Below, piece by piece: positions 27,626 to 36,443 of a stretch of DNA of 64,000 nt. Numbering within the stretch: position 1 is the first letter of the stretch; the number at the start of each line of letters is the position of its first letter. A program made the position numbers and the translations under genes. Under the pieces are notes generated by a model. It did not search any database, was not told where the DNA came from, and was given only the letters and a program-made list of their open reading frames with translations. Source of the DNA: Arenibacter antarcticus (GTDB lineage: Bacteria; Bacteroidota; Bacteroidia; Flavobacteriales; Flavobacteriaceae); the NCBI RefSeq assembly GCF_041320605.1, contig NZ_CP166679.1, positions 1,488,001-1,552,000 on the forward strand, given 5' to 3'.

Positions 27626-30157
27626 TTACATTTTCACAATAATGAATTCGGACCTTCTATTGAGTTCATGCTTTTGTCTATTACAGCGAATTCCATCTTT
27701 ACATTCGTTTAGCAATTGCTCTTCCCCATACCCAATGGCACTCTCTATTCGGTCTTTAGAAATTCCCTTGGAGATTAAATAGTTTCGGCTAGACTTTGCT
27801 CTTTTATCCGATAGGTACTTATTATATACCGCAGGACCCCTTGAATCTGTATGGGATTCGATCTTAATAACCATGTCCTTGTTTTGGCTCATAACTTCTA
27901 CCAATTTATCCAACTCCACAGCCGCATCCTTTCTTATATAGGATTTGTCAAAATCGAAGAAAATCATATCAGTTTTAAGCTTTCTAATTCCGTCTTCTAA
28001 AATGATCATTTCCTTCAATTTTTTCATCTGAAACTCCATAGCTACCACTTCATTTTTCTTAGTCTCAGCAAGTATCACATTATCAAAAAATTCGGTGTTA
28101 GAAATTTGAACCGAATATTTCGTGTTCGAATCCAAATCCTCAAAAACGAAGGACCCATCATCGTCCGTTACTATTTCCTTCAATTTAATGTTGTTATCAT
28201 CCAATAAGGTCACTAGCGCGTTAGGCATTACCGCCCCCGTAATAAGTTCTACCACGGTTCCGGCTATAGCGTTCTTTACTACCTCCTCCGGTATCATCCG
28301 TTCAAAACTGTAAAGATCGTCGTCCCCTTTACCACCAGTTCTGTTAGAGGCAAAAAATCCCTTATTGTTATCCTCGTTTACAATATAAGAGAAATCGTCA
28401 TTTTTACTGTTTATGGGCAACCCAAGATTTATGGCCTCCAAAAATCCGCCGTCCTCGCCTAATACCGCTTCATAGATATCCAATCCGCCAAGTCCAATTC
28501 TCCCGTTAGAGGAAAAGTATAACTTTTTATTGGTGACAAAGGGGAACATTTCCTTACGTTCAGAATTGACCTTTGGTCCCAGGTTTTTGGGCTCGGAAAA
28601 TTGATCTTCTCCCAGAACATCAACCACAAAAATATCGGTCTCCCCAATACTCCCAGGCATATCTGAAACAAAATATAGCTTTTTCCCATCGGGACTCAGG
28701 GCCGGATGGCCTGTGGAATACGAATCGCTATTAAATGGTAATTCCTTTGCCTCCGTCCATTCGCCGTCTACCTTTTTAGAAACATAAATCTTTAAATGGC
28801 TCATACCATTTTTATCCTTACCCAATTTCTTTACATAGTTATTACGTGTAAAATACATGGTAGCATTATCTGCAGAAAAAGTAACCGCCGCCTCATGATA
28901 TTTTGTATTTATTCTTTTAGAAAATTTAATGGCATCTTTCACTTCCAGTGACTCCTCATTGATCTTGGCAACATATAAATCCAAAAAGGGTTGATCGTTC
29001 CACTTATACCGTCTAGTATTAAAAAAAGATGAGTCTCTAGAAGACGAAAAGACCATTTCATTGTCACTGTAGAACATTGGTGCAAATTCTGAATATTTAG
29101 AATTTACAGACAAGTTTTTCAAGCTCGACTCATGTGTTGTACTAAGAATATTGTCCAATACCACTTCATTTGCATCAGCCTCAAAATAATCTTCATCTTG
29201 GTTTTGCTCAATATCAGCCCCTTTTGCCTTCCTATTATAAAGCCGCATCATTCGTTTAGCCCGACCGTATTTACCTGACCCTTTTAAAGTATGTGCGTAT
29301 CTAAAAAGATAATTGGGGTTTATATCCTCCTTATACTTATCGTACATTTTATCATACCAAAAATAAGCACGCTCCATATTAGTGTTGAAGTAATGCGAAT
29401 CCCCTGCTTTTTGGAGTATTTCTAAACTGTAATTCCCAGGGTTTTTTTCCAATGCTTTTTCATAGAACGAAGCCGCTTCTGCATACCACATTTTATCAAA
29501 GTATTCATTCGCCTTTTTTATCCATGAATTTCCATTGGTAGGCCTACCTGCCCTAAGAGGATCTTCTTTCTCGGCGAGGGTAGTCAACATCTCATAACTA
29601 ACCATTTCCAAGGAAATATCCTCTTTAGATTCCGATCTTTTCTCAATATTTTCATTTAAAACAAGTGATGTGGGTTCCTCTTGGTCTACCCCATTTGGAG
29701 CTATCATAACCCAAACCTCCTTAGTATAGGAGCCATTTAACTTGGTTTTACAAGCCTGCAAGGCTTCTTGCCAAGTTTCAAATCTTTGTAGATATAAATA
29801 GTTCAACTGATCTTCAGGATTAAATAAAAATCCTGCATCAAATCCTTTCTTCTGAAGATTTTCAAGGTTTTCAATCAAATAAGCTTCGCTCTTGAACACA
29901 TTGGAAATAATATAAAATCCCGGTGTATTGTTAAACTGGTTTTCAAATTGTTTAATATTTATAGCATTTTCCCTAAAGGCAGTTTCCATGCCGTACTCCC
30001 CATCTTCGTGGGCTGAAATGGATTCTGTAATCTGCTTCGGAGAAATGGGAAATGTATTTGCGGCCAGCCCTGACCCCTTAGAAAAGTCATCGTTTTTATT
30101 CTGACCGTAGAATCCAGTCATCACAAGGAAAATGATAAGGGCAAATACTTTTTTCAT
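27626..30157 (-). CDS. OmpA family outer-membrane protein with SPOR-like, TPR and PD40 regions
   Basis: This 843-residue envelope protein starts at the ATG 30157 (MKKVFALIIFLVMTGFYGQ, signal peptide); an upstream in-frame ATG at 30193 would add 12 residues before the signal. After the signal a stretch around 75-150 (FYIISNVFKSEAYLIENLE, later YLYLQRFETWQEALQA) looks like a SPOR domain. Next come TPR-like helices (SFYEKALEKNPGNYSLEIL), then WD40/PD40 propeller blades with HPALSPDGKKLYFVSD. A carboxypeptidase-regulatory-like beta-sandwich follows. The C-terminal OmpA domain (FFDFDKSYIRKDA; ESHTDSRG; NRRSEFIIVKM) binds peptidoglycan. Such proteins often accompany PorP/SprF-type T9SS genes, but the PorP here is 24 kb away. 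Confidence 0.9.
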   Translation of the reverse strand: MKKVFALIIFLVMTGFYGQNKNDDFSKGSGLAANTFPISPKQITESISAHEDGEYGMETAFRENAINIKQFENQFNNTPGFYIISNVFKSEAYLIENLENLQKKGFDAGFLFNPEDQLNYLYLQRFETWQEALQACKTKLNGSYTKEVWVMIAPNGVDQEEPTSLVLNENIEKRSESKEDISLEMVSYEMLTTLAEKEDPLRAGRPTNGNSWIKKANEYFDKMWYAEAASFYEKALEKNPGNYSLEILQKAGDSHYFNTNMERAYFWYDKMYDKYKEDINPNYLFRYAHTLKGSGKYGRAKRMMRLYNRKAKGADIEQNQDEDYFEADANEVVLDNILSTTHESSLKNLSVNSKYSEFAPMFYSDNEMVFSSSRDSSFFNTRRYKWNDQPFLDLYVAKINEESLEVKDAIKFSKRINTKYHEAAVTFSADNATMYFTRNNYVKKLGKDKNGMSHLKIYVSKKVDGEWTEAKELPFNSDSYSTGHPALSPDGKKLYFVSDMPGSIGETDIFVVDVLGEDQFSEPKNLGPKVNSERKEMFPFVTNKKLYFSSNGRIGLGGLDIYEAVLGEDGGFLEAINLGLPINSKNDDFSYIVNEDNNKGFFASNRTGGKGDDDLYSFERMIPEEVVKNAIAGTVVELITGAVMPNALVTLLDDNNIKLKEIVTDDDGSFVFEDLDSNTKYSVQISNTEFFDNVILAETKKNEVVAMEFQMKKLKEMIILEDGIRKLKTDMIFFDFDKSYIRKDAAVELDKLVEVMSQNKDMVIKIESHTDSRGPAVYNKYLSDKRAKSSRNYLISKGISKDRIESAIGYGEEQLLNECKDGIRCNRQKHELNRRSEFIIVKM

Positions 30158-30707
30158 GCTTTTAAATGTAGGTTGCAACCCAATAGGTTGCATGTATCAA
30201 AATAATTAGTCCTCGCAAAATTTGAATTATGGGTGCCTCAATAGGTGCACAAATACAGCAATGTATTTCTAACGCTAAACTAGATCGCTTAGTGCTATCT
30301 AAAAATTATTTGTTGTGAATCCCCTATTTTGAATGGTGTAGGGTGTATTTAGAGGGCATTATAAGTAAACCCATAGAAAGTAATTCTGGAAAAGTGGACG
30401 CGCCCTGTATAAAAACTCAATATTAATTCCCCATCTAACAGCGGCAATCAATTGAATTAGCGTCAAAATCACTCAAAGGAAATTTAAAATTTTCTTACTC
30501 CAGAGTCCGCTTCAATTAAAATATATTAATTGGTATATTACTCTGTAGTCAGCTGTAAATCAATTGAGTATTATCCTAAATCGGAGGGAATTGATTTGAA
30601 AATATGTAGTGCCTCTCTATTGGGAGGGGTTAGAGGAAGGTCCTTTAGGATATAAAGTAAAAAACACCTACAGCTGCAGGTGTTTTTTACTAATATGAAA
30701 TATATTT
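30158..30707. other. Intergenic region between the OmpA gene and tatA
   Basis: This stretch of about 550 bp has no gene that I can support. It contains the perfect palindrome GGTTGCAACC at 30171-30180 with a further GGTTGCA at 30186-30192, just ahead of the OmpA-gene ATG. It also holds the CAATTAA / TTAATTG inverted repeat at 30513-30532 and the tatA terminator at 30659-30688. Confidence 0.45.
30659..30688 (-). terminator. Intrinsic terminator after tatA
   Basis: The stem AAAAACACCT / AGGTGTTTTT with an inner CAG/CTG pairing has T runs on both sides. It begins about 20 bp past the tatA stop on the minus strand. Confidence 0.85.
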
Positions 30708-30905
30708 TTAGTTTTCTTTTTTCTCTCCCAACTTATCTTCCAACTTTTCGTCCTCCTTGGAAGCATCCTTAAATTCCTTAATGCCACTACCCAATCCACG
30801 CATTAATTCTGGTATCTTCTTTCCTCCAAATAGTAGTAAAATAACCACCACAACCAAGATGATTTGAGGTGCGCCGATTGCTAAAAATATGTTTAAAGTT
30901 ATCAT
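30708..30905 (-). CDS. tatA: Twin-arginine translocase subunit TatA/E
   Basis: This 65-residue protein has one N-terminal transmembrane helix (IILVVVVILLLFGG) and the hinge/amphipathic helix motif KKIPELMRGLGSGIKEFKDA, followed by a charged tail. These define the TatA family. I chose the ATG at 30905 (MITLNIFLAIG) over one at 30929, because a TACCTTTG box overlaps the latter and the family starts here. It forms the pore of the Tat export pathway used by, for example, the oxidoreductase at 11217-12674. No tatC is present in the window. Confidence 0.93.
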   Translation of the reverse strand: MITLNIFLAIGAPQIILVVVVILLLFGGKKIPELMRGLGSGIKEFKDASKEDEKLEDKLGEKKEN

Positions 30906-30926
30906 AGTACGATGATTTATGAGAAA

Positions 30927-30934
30927 CAAAGGTA
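30927..30934 (-). promoter_or_regulatory. -7 element of tatA
   Basis: TACCTTTG on the minus strand lies 21 nt before the ATG at 30905 and excludes the upstream ATG at 30929 as the real start. Confidence 0.45.
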
Positions 30935-31090
30935 CTAAAAAAGATGTTAGTACCTTGTTAATTTTAATGGCTAAAGTAAAATTTAATTCCTCTAAACAAG
31001 AATATAATTTGTTAAAGGATACTTTTATAAAAAAGTAAAGATTCTAAATCAAAATTAACGCTAAAAATAATTAAAGTTAAATTGTAACCT

Positions 31091-31098
31091 TATCTTTG
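31091..31098 (+). promoter_or_regulatory. -7 element of the M23 peptidase gene
   Basis: TATCTTTG lies 6 nt before the ATG at 31105. An apparent TTG start at 31096 is inside this box, so the shorter protein is right. Confidence 0.5.
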
Positions 31099-31104
31099 TT
31101 TATT

Positions 31105-31974
31105 ATGGCCAAAAAACAAAAAAAGAGAAAGGAAATAAAGCAAAAGCTTTTACACAAGTACCGTTTGGTCATCCTTAACGAAAGTACTTTTGAAGAGAAG
31201 ATTTCGTTCAAACTCAGCAGAATGAACGTCTTTGTTACTGGTTCCCTATTTATCATTGGTCTAATCGGTTTTACCATTCTACTAATCGCCTTTACCCCAC
31301 TCCGGGAATATATCCCTGGATACTCTTCCACTAAGCTAAAACGACAGGCTACGGAACTCACTTATAAAACTGACTCCCTAGTTGTTGCCCTAAATTATAC
31401 CAATCGATATTTAGATAATATCCGAAAAGTATTAAAAGGGGATATTGAAAATAATGAAATTAATAGAGATTCCCTATTTGAACAATATACAATTGACCCT
31501 TCTACCATTGATCTAAATCCTATAAAAGAAGATTCTATTTTAAGGGCTCAAGTGGCTTTGGAAGATAAATACAATTTGTTTGAAAGAAACATCAATAGTA
31601 CGGGCAGGGTATTATTTACGCCTCTAAGCGGCATTATATCCCAAGGTTTTGATACGGAGTCCAAGCACTACGCAGTAGATGTAGTAGCACCAAAGGATAG
31701 CCCTATAAAGGCTGTCGCCAACGGTACCGTAATATTTGCAGAATGGACCGCCGAAACCGGATATGTAATTATATTGGAGCACACAGACGGACTCCTAAGC
31801 GTATACAAGCATAACGGCTCCCTGAACAAGGGACAGGGCGATATAGTCCGTGCTGGGGAAGTGGTTGCCTCGGTAGGAAATACGGGGGAACTATCTACAG
31901 GGCCGCATCTTCATTTTGAACTTTGGAGTAACGGAAGTGCTATTAATCCATTGGATTTTATAGATTTTAAATAA
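31105..31974 (+). CDS. M23 family membrane-anchored peptidoglycan endopeptidase
   Basis: This 289-residue protein has a basic N-terminus, one transmembrane helix (about residues 42-63), a coiled-coil-like linker, and a C-terminal LytM/M23 domain. The zinc ligands are present: His188 and Asp192 (KHYAVDVV) and His270 in the HLH of GPHLHFEL, with His268 as general base. It probably cuts peptidoglycan cross-links or activates amidases. The GH3-family gene begins 6 bp downstream, so the two are co-transcribed. Confidence 0.92.
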   Translation: MAKKQKKRKEIKQKLLHKYRLVILNESTFEEKISFKLSRMNVFVTGSLFIIGLIGFTILLIAFTPLREYIPGYSSTKLKRQATELTYKTDSLVVALNYTNRYLDNIRKVLKGDIENNEINRDSLFEQYTIDPSTIDLNPIKEDSILRAQVALEDKYNLFERNINSTGRVLFTPLSGIISQGFDTESKHYAVDVVAPKDSPIKAVANGTVIFAEWTAETGYVIILEHTDGLLSVYKHNGSLNKGQGDIVRAGEVVASVGNTGELSTGPHLHFELWSNGSAINPLDFIDFK

Positions 31975-31980
31975 TAAAAA

Positions 31981-33477
31981 ATGAGCCTAAAATCGTTAGC
32001 TGCCAGAATTTTCGCCAGGAATGTTGTAAAAAAAACTAAAAAATGGGTACAGCAGCCCGTAACAACTCAGGAAAACGTATTTAATTCTTTAATATCAGAG
32101 GCGAAAAACACGGTCTTTGGGAAGGACCATAATTTTCCCCAAATACAATCCCATGCCGATTTTGTGAAAAATGTTCCCATTAGGGATTACGAAGAAGGAA
32201 AAGGCTATATAGAAAGAGTAGTTGCTGGGGAACGCGATATATTATGGCCTGGAAAACCGGCTTATTTTGCCAAAACATCGGGTACAACCTCTGGAGCTAA
32301 ATTTATTCCCATTACCAAAGAGTCTATTAAATACCAAGTAGAAGCCTCCAGAAATGCTATCCTCACTTATATTCACGAAACAGGAAAAGCCGATTTCGTG
32401 GATGGAAGAATGATCTTTCTACAGGGAAGTCCAATAATGAAAGAAAAAAATGGGATCCAAATCGGAAGGCTCTCCGGAATATCTGCCCATTACGTGCCCA
32501 ATTACCTGCAAAAAAACCGACTCCCTAGCTGGGAAACCAATTGTTTGGAGGATTGGGATACCAAGGTCAATGAAATTGTAAAAGAGACCGTAAACGAAAA
32601 CATGACCGTCATCGCCGGAATCCCTTCTTGGGTACAAATGTATTTTGAAAAATTGAATGTTACTACAGGGAAGAAAATTGGTGAGCTATTCAAAAACTTT
32701 GAATTATTTATTTATGGTGGAGTCAATTACGAACCTTATCGCGCTAAGTTTGAGAACTTAATCGGTCGTAGGGTGGCTAGTATAGAGTTATTTCCTGCCA
32801 GCGAGGGATTTTTTGCCTATCAGGATTCACAAACAGAAAAGGGAATGTTGCTGTTATTGAATTCAGGAATCTTTTATGAGTTTGTTAAATCCGATGCGTT
32901 TTTTGTAGACAACCCAAAGCGAATCACCATTAAGGACGTGGAGATTGGAATCAACTACGTGATGATCATTTCCACCAATGCCGGACTCTGGGCGTATAAT
33001 CTTGGAGATACCGTTCAATTTATTTCTTTAAAACCCTACAAAATAATAGTATCTGGTAGAATATCGCATTTTATTTCTGCCTTTGGGGAACACGTTATTG
33101 GCAAGGAAGTAGAAGAAGCCATGAAACAGGCTATTGAAGCGACCGATGCTAGAATAAACGAATTTAGCGTTGCCCCTCAAATCAATCCTGAAGGCGAAGA
33201 ACTTCCCTATCACGAATGGCTGATTGAATTTGAGAAGGCACCTACCGATCTACATAAATTCATCCATATTTTAGATACCGCACTACAACAACAGAACGCC
33301 TATTATTTAGATCTGTTGAAAGGCAAAATCTTGCAGCCTCTTAAGATCACCCATATAAAAAAAGACGGATTTCAGGAGTATATGAAGTCCATCGGAAAAT
33401 TAGGCGGACAGAATAAGGTACAGCGTTTATCCAACGACCGTAAGGTTGCGGAGGCATTGAGAGCATTTATGGTGTAA
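31981..33477 (+). CDS. GH3 auxin-responsive-promoter-family protein (acyl-adenylating)
   Basis: This 498-residue member of the GH3 family belongs to the ANL adenylating superfamily. Plant GH3 enzymes join amino acids to hormones such as auxin and jasmonate. The bacterial members are frequent in Bacteroidota and their substrate is unknown. The ATP-binding motif AKTSGTTSGAKFIPIT (near residue 98), PASEGFFAYQ, and LGDTVQF with the later SGRISHFISAFGEHV are conserved. It lies 6 bp behind an M23 peptidase. That location hints at an envelope or cell-wall precursor role, which is inference only. Confidence 0.88.
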   Translation: MSLKSLAARIFARNVVKKTKKWVQQPVTTQENVFNSLISEAKNTVFGKDHNFPQIQSHADFVKNVPIRDYEEGKGYIERVVAGERDILWPGKPAYFAKTSGTTSGAKFIPITKESIKYQVEASRNAILTYIHETGKADFVDGRMIFLQGSPIMKEKNGIQIGRLSGISAHYVPNYLQKNRLPSWETNCLEDWDTKVNEIVKETVNENMTVIAGIPSWVQMYFEKLNVTTGKKIGELFKNFELFIYGGVNYEPYRAKFENLIGRRVASIELFPASEGFFAYQDSQTEKGMLLLLNSGIFYEFVKSDAFFVDNPKRITIKDVEIGINYVMIISTNAGLWAYNLGDTVQFISLKPYKIIVSGRISHFISAFGEHVIGKEVEEAMKQAIEATDARINEFSVAPQINPEGEELPYHEWLIEFEKAPTDLHKFIHILDTALQQQNAYYLDLLKGKILQPLKITHIKKDGFQEYMKSIGKLGGQNKVQRLSNDRKVAEALRAFMV

Positions 33478-33693
33478 TTTTATAATGTTGTGTATAGAAT
33501 ACGGTATAGCAACACGCTAAAAGCTCAAGGAGTTATGTGAAAAAACAAAAATCTAGTACGCTCAATTACCCCCATCCAAATAGACTGTACTTTATACAAA
33601 TTATGGCAAGTCCATTCTGATTTTTAGAGTGGTGAAAAATAGCCTAAAGAACTAAGTATCAATTAAAATTGTAGTTTTATACGAAATCTAATT

Positions 33694-35379
33694 ATGAGCA
33701 ATTCCACCAATACAACTAGAGCTCAAGAATCTACAAATGCTATTGAGCGTTTGTACATTACCATGCGCCATTTGTTCAACCGAGGTTTTTATAAACCATT
33801 GGGAGTTTCGGGTGCCGCCCTTAGACAATCCCTTTTACAGTTAAGACCGGAGATATACGGCTCCTTAGCCGAAGAAAAAGCAGAATTAAATGGACTTATT
33901 TATGTATTGGAACGGTTGCCCGAGGGCATAGAGCAATGCAGGTATATAAATCTCACTTCGGACGAAGGCTATTCCAGCTCTCAATTTCAGCCTATTATTC
34001 CTCCTAAAAGACGTAGAAATTGCTACAGGATAGACGATGAACAGATGAATATTGAGATTACAAGAGGGAGATCGGACATCTATGATATCCTTACTCACCT
34101 TACCTTTCTTTTTATCGAATCGGAAAAAATAAGTAAACGGGTCCTAGTTGAAGATACCGACACAACCATAAGGGATTGGATAAAATTGGAGCAAGCAGCA
34201 CAACAGGCTGAACTTAGTCAAAAGGAACGCGAAGTAGCCTTAATTCATGTGGCTAATATTTTGGGAAGGCCATTTATAGAAATTCTGGCTGTACATAAAA
34301 TGTTGTCTACCGATACCGAACCAGAACGCTTCTTAAAGATAATTTATTGGCTGGGCAAACTGGCCATAGAAGAGGAAACAACCGGGAATAAACGTGCCAT
34401 TACCTTTAGCCCTATGTTGCGGGAGCGTTTGGGACATCATATCCATGGGGAGCGCTGGGCAAACACTATCAAGGATAAATTACGAAAAAACAATTTGTTA
34501 GAGCGACCAATCCATATTATAAGTGCTAATATGCATAGTGTCATGAATTCTTTATTTGCTAAAAAAGCACTTTCCAAGGAATTCAAAAACACCGAAAAAT
34601 TATCCATATTCGAGGCTTTAAGCAAGCCAGAAAATTCAAAATTAAGAGACCAAGTGGTCACTTTGGCAAAAAAGAACGGAATGATCGCTATAGACGATGT
34701 CTCTGGAACCAATATTGATGTTCAAATCTTTGATCTTGCAAAATTGGACAACGACGCCTGCGGTTATGAATTGTCACCAAGTACCCCAGAAAGCGAAAAA
34801 CCTATTATCTTTGTAATGGATTACGCCTTTGGAGAGCAGGCCTATGAAACCATAGACGAATTTCTAAAACCCTATAGGGTAAAGAAAAACCAAGAGGTAT
34901 TTTTAAATGTCGCTTCCATATCTATTATGGGTAAAGCAGGTATTCTGGAGGGCGGAAAAGGGGATATTATGATTCCGGATGCTCATATTTTTGAAGGGAG
35001 TGCGGACAACTATCCATTTAAAAACGAATTAAGCAAGTCCGACTTTGAAGGAAACGGGTTAAACGTACTTCAGGGCGCTATGATTACCGTGTTGGGAACT
35101 TCCTTGCAAAACAAGGACATCTTAAAGTTCTTCCATCAATCTACCTGGAATGTAATTGGGTTAGAAATGGAAGGAGTCCATTACCAAAAGGCTATACAAT
35201 CGGCCTCCAAGATAAGAAACAGTATTCGGGAAGATGTAAAAGTGAGGTATGCCTATTACGCTTCGGACAACCCACTGGAAACAGGAAGCACTTTGGCATC
35301 CGGTGGTTTGGGGACCACAGGGGTAAAACCCACTTACCTGATTACCGACAAGATTTTAACACAAATATTTAATTCCTAA
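33694..35379 (+). CDS. DUF6909-like protein
   Basis: This 561-residue soluble protein without signal or membrane segments resembles, from memory, the flavobacterial DUF6909 family; no function is established. The N-terminal half is helical (IERLYITMRHLFNRG, YDILTHLTFLFIESEKI). The C-terminal part has alternating strands and helices with FVMDYAFGEQAYE, SIMGKAGILEGGKGD and VIGLEMEGVHY. The last resembles the MEG motif of purine-nucleoside phosphorylase/MTA nucleosidase folds. It lies 6 bp ahead of the Wzz-like gene, so the regulation or biochemistry may be tied to polysaccharide synthesis. The 216-bp upstream gap shows nothing clear. Confidence 0.65.
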   Translation: MSNSTNTTRAQESTNAIERLYITMRHLFNRGFYKPLGVSGAALRQSLLQLRPEIYGSLAEEKAELNGLIYVLERLPEGIEQCRYINLTSDEGYSSSQFQPIIPPKRRRNCYRIDDEQMNIEITRGRSDIYDILTHLTFLFIESEKISKRVLVEDTDTTIRDWIKLEQAAQQAELSQKEREVALIHVANILGRPFIEILAVHKMLSTDTEPERFLKIIYWLGKLAIEEETTGNKRAITFSPMLRERLGHHIHGERWANTIKDKLRKNNLLERPIHIISANMHSVMNSLFAKKALSKEFKNTEKLSIFEALSKPENSKLRDQVVTLAKKNGMIAIDDVSGTNIDVQIFDLAKLDNDACGYELSPSTPESEKPIIFVMDYAFGEQAYETIDEFLKPYRVKKNQEVFLNVASISIMGKAGILEGGKGDIMIPDAHIFEGSADNYPFKNELSKSDFEGNGLNVLQGAMITVLGTSLQNKDILKFFHQSTWNVIGLEMEGVHYQKAIQSASKIRNSIREDVKVRYAYYASDNPLETGSTLASGGLGTTGVKPTYLITDKILTQIFNS

Positions 35380-35385
35380 GTTGAT

Positions 35386-36441
35386 ATGGCCAATAAGTCA
35401 CAAACCCCCAACAATTCGCCCTCGGAGGAGATTGATTTAGGGCAGCTGTTCCAAATACTAGGGAACGGATTTAAAAAATTCTTTCGTTTTATAGGAGATA
35501 TTTTTAAAGGTATATTTCATGTCATTATCTTATTCCTGCTTTTTTTACAAAGGCATTTTCTAAAGTTTGTGATTACGGGGATTATTGGTTTGGCCTTAGG
35601 TATCTATTTAGACATGACCAAGGAACCTAGGTATCTTTCTACAATGGTTGTGGAGCCCAATTTTAATAGTGTTCAGCAATTGTACAATAATATTAATTTC
35701 TACCATGAATTGGCAGAAGCCCAAGATTCACTTGCATTGTCAGAAGCATTGGATATATCCGTTAAGGAGGCTTCCTTTATAAAGGAATTTCAAGTTGAAT
35801 CCTATTCAGACGAAAACCAAAAGGTGCAGTTATTCGACAAATTTGTACGTAGCTTGGATTCTACAACAAAAAAGGCCATAGATATGCAGAACTTTCTGAA
35901 GAATTTTAATTCTTTGGATGCTCGGTTCCACACCATATCCGTTATAGCCTCCAACAGTTCTATAGCAAAAAAATTACAGCCTTCCATTATCGGCTCTATA
36001 TCCAGAAATGAATATTTTCAGTTGCAGCAGAATATTAGCGACCAAAATATAAATTTACAGGACAGCCTTTACAAGAAGCAATTAATGGAAGTAGACTCCC
36101 TACAACAGCTCTACAAAAGGGTAATGGTAAAAGAGGCCGAGAAACCTATGCAGGGGACAAACATTAACCTTGGTCAGGGCGAAGGAAAAGAAAATAAGGA
36201 ACTGGCCTTGATCACCCAAGTAGAGCGACTAAAAGAGAATTTGGTTTTATTGAACGAGGAGCGCGCCAACAAATCTAGTATCCTAAACGTTATCTCTGCC
36301 TTTCCACGGAGCGGGGTAGAAGTAAAAGGAGTTTTAAACAGCAACAAATTTTGGATTCCACTTGGGTTTGTTGGGATTACTTTAGTTGTTTTAAGCCTAT
36401 TGGAATTAAACAGCTATTTAAAGAAATATAAAAAAAAATAA
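35386..36441 (+). CDS. Wzz-like polysaccharide chain-length determinant / membrane protein
   Basis: This 351-residue inner-membrane protein has two transmembrane helices, one near residues 48-80 and one near the C-terminus (WIPLGFVGITLVVLSLLEL), with a long periplasmic part rich in predicted coiled coil between them. That is the architecture of Wzz/chain-length proteins, though no clear Wzz Pro-rich second-helix motif is seen. It is placed 2 bp ahead of rfbB at the head of the surface polysaccharide genes. It could alternatively be an envelope scaffold protein. Confidence 0.6.
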   Translation: MANKSQTPNNSPSEEIDLGQLFQILGNGFKKFFRFIGDIFKGIFHVIILFLLFLQRHFLKFVITGIIGLALGIYLDMTKEPRYLSTMVVEPNFNSVQQLYNNINFYHELAEAQDSLALSEALDISVKEASFIKEFQVESYSDENQKVQLFDKFVRSLDSTTKKAIDMQNFLKNFNSLDARFHTISVIASNSSIAKKLQPSIIGSISRNEYFQLQQNISDQNINLQDSLYKKQLMEVDSLQQLYKRVMVKEAEKPMQGTNINLGQGEGKENKELALITQVERLKENLVLLNEERANKSSILNVISAFPRSGVEVKGVLNSNKFWIPLGFVGITLVVLSLLELNSYLKKYKKK

Positions 36442-36443
36442 TT

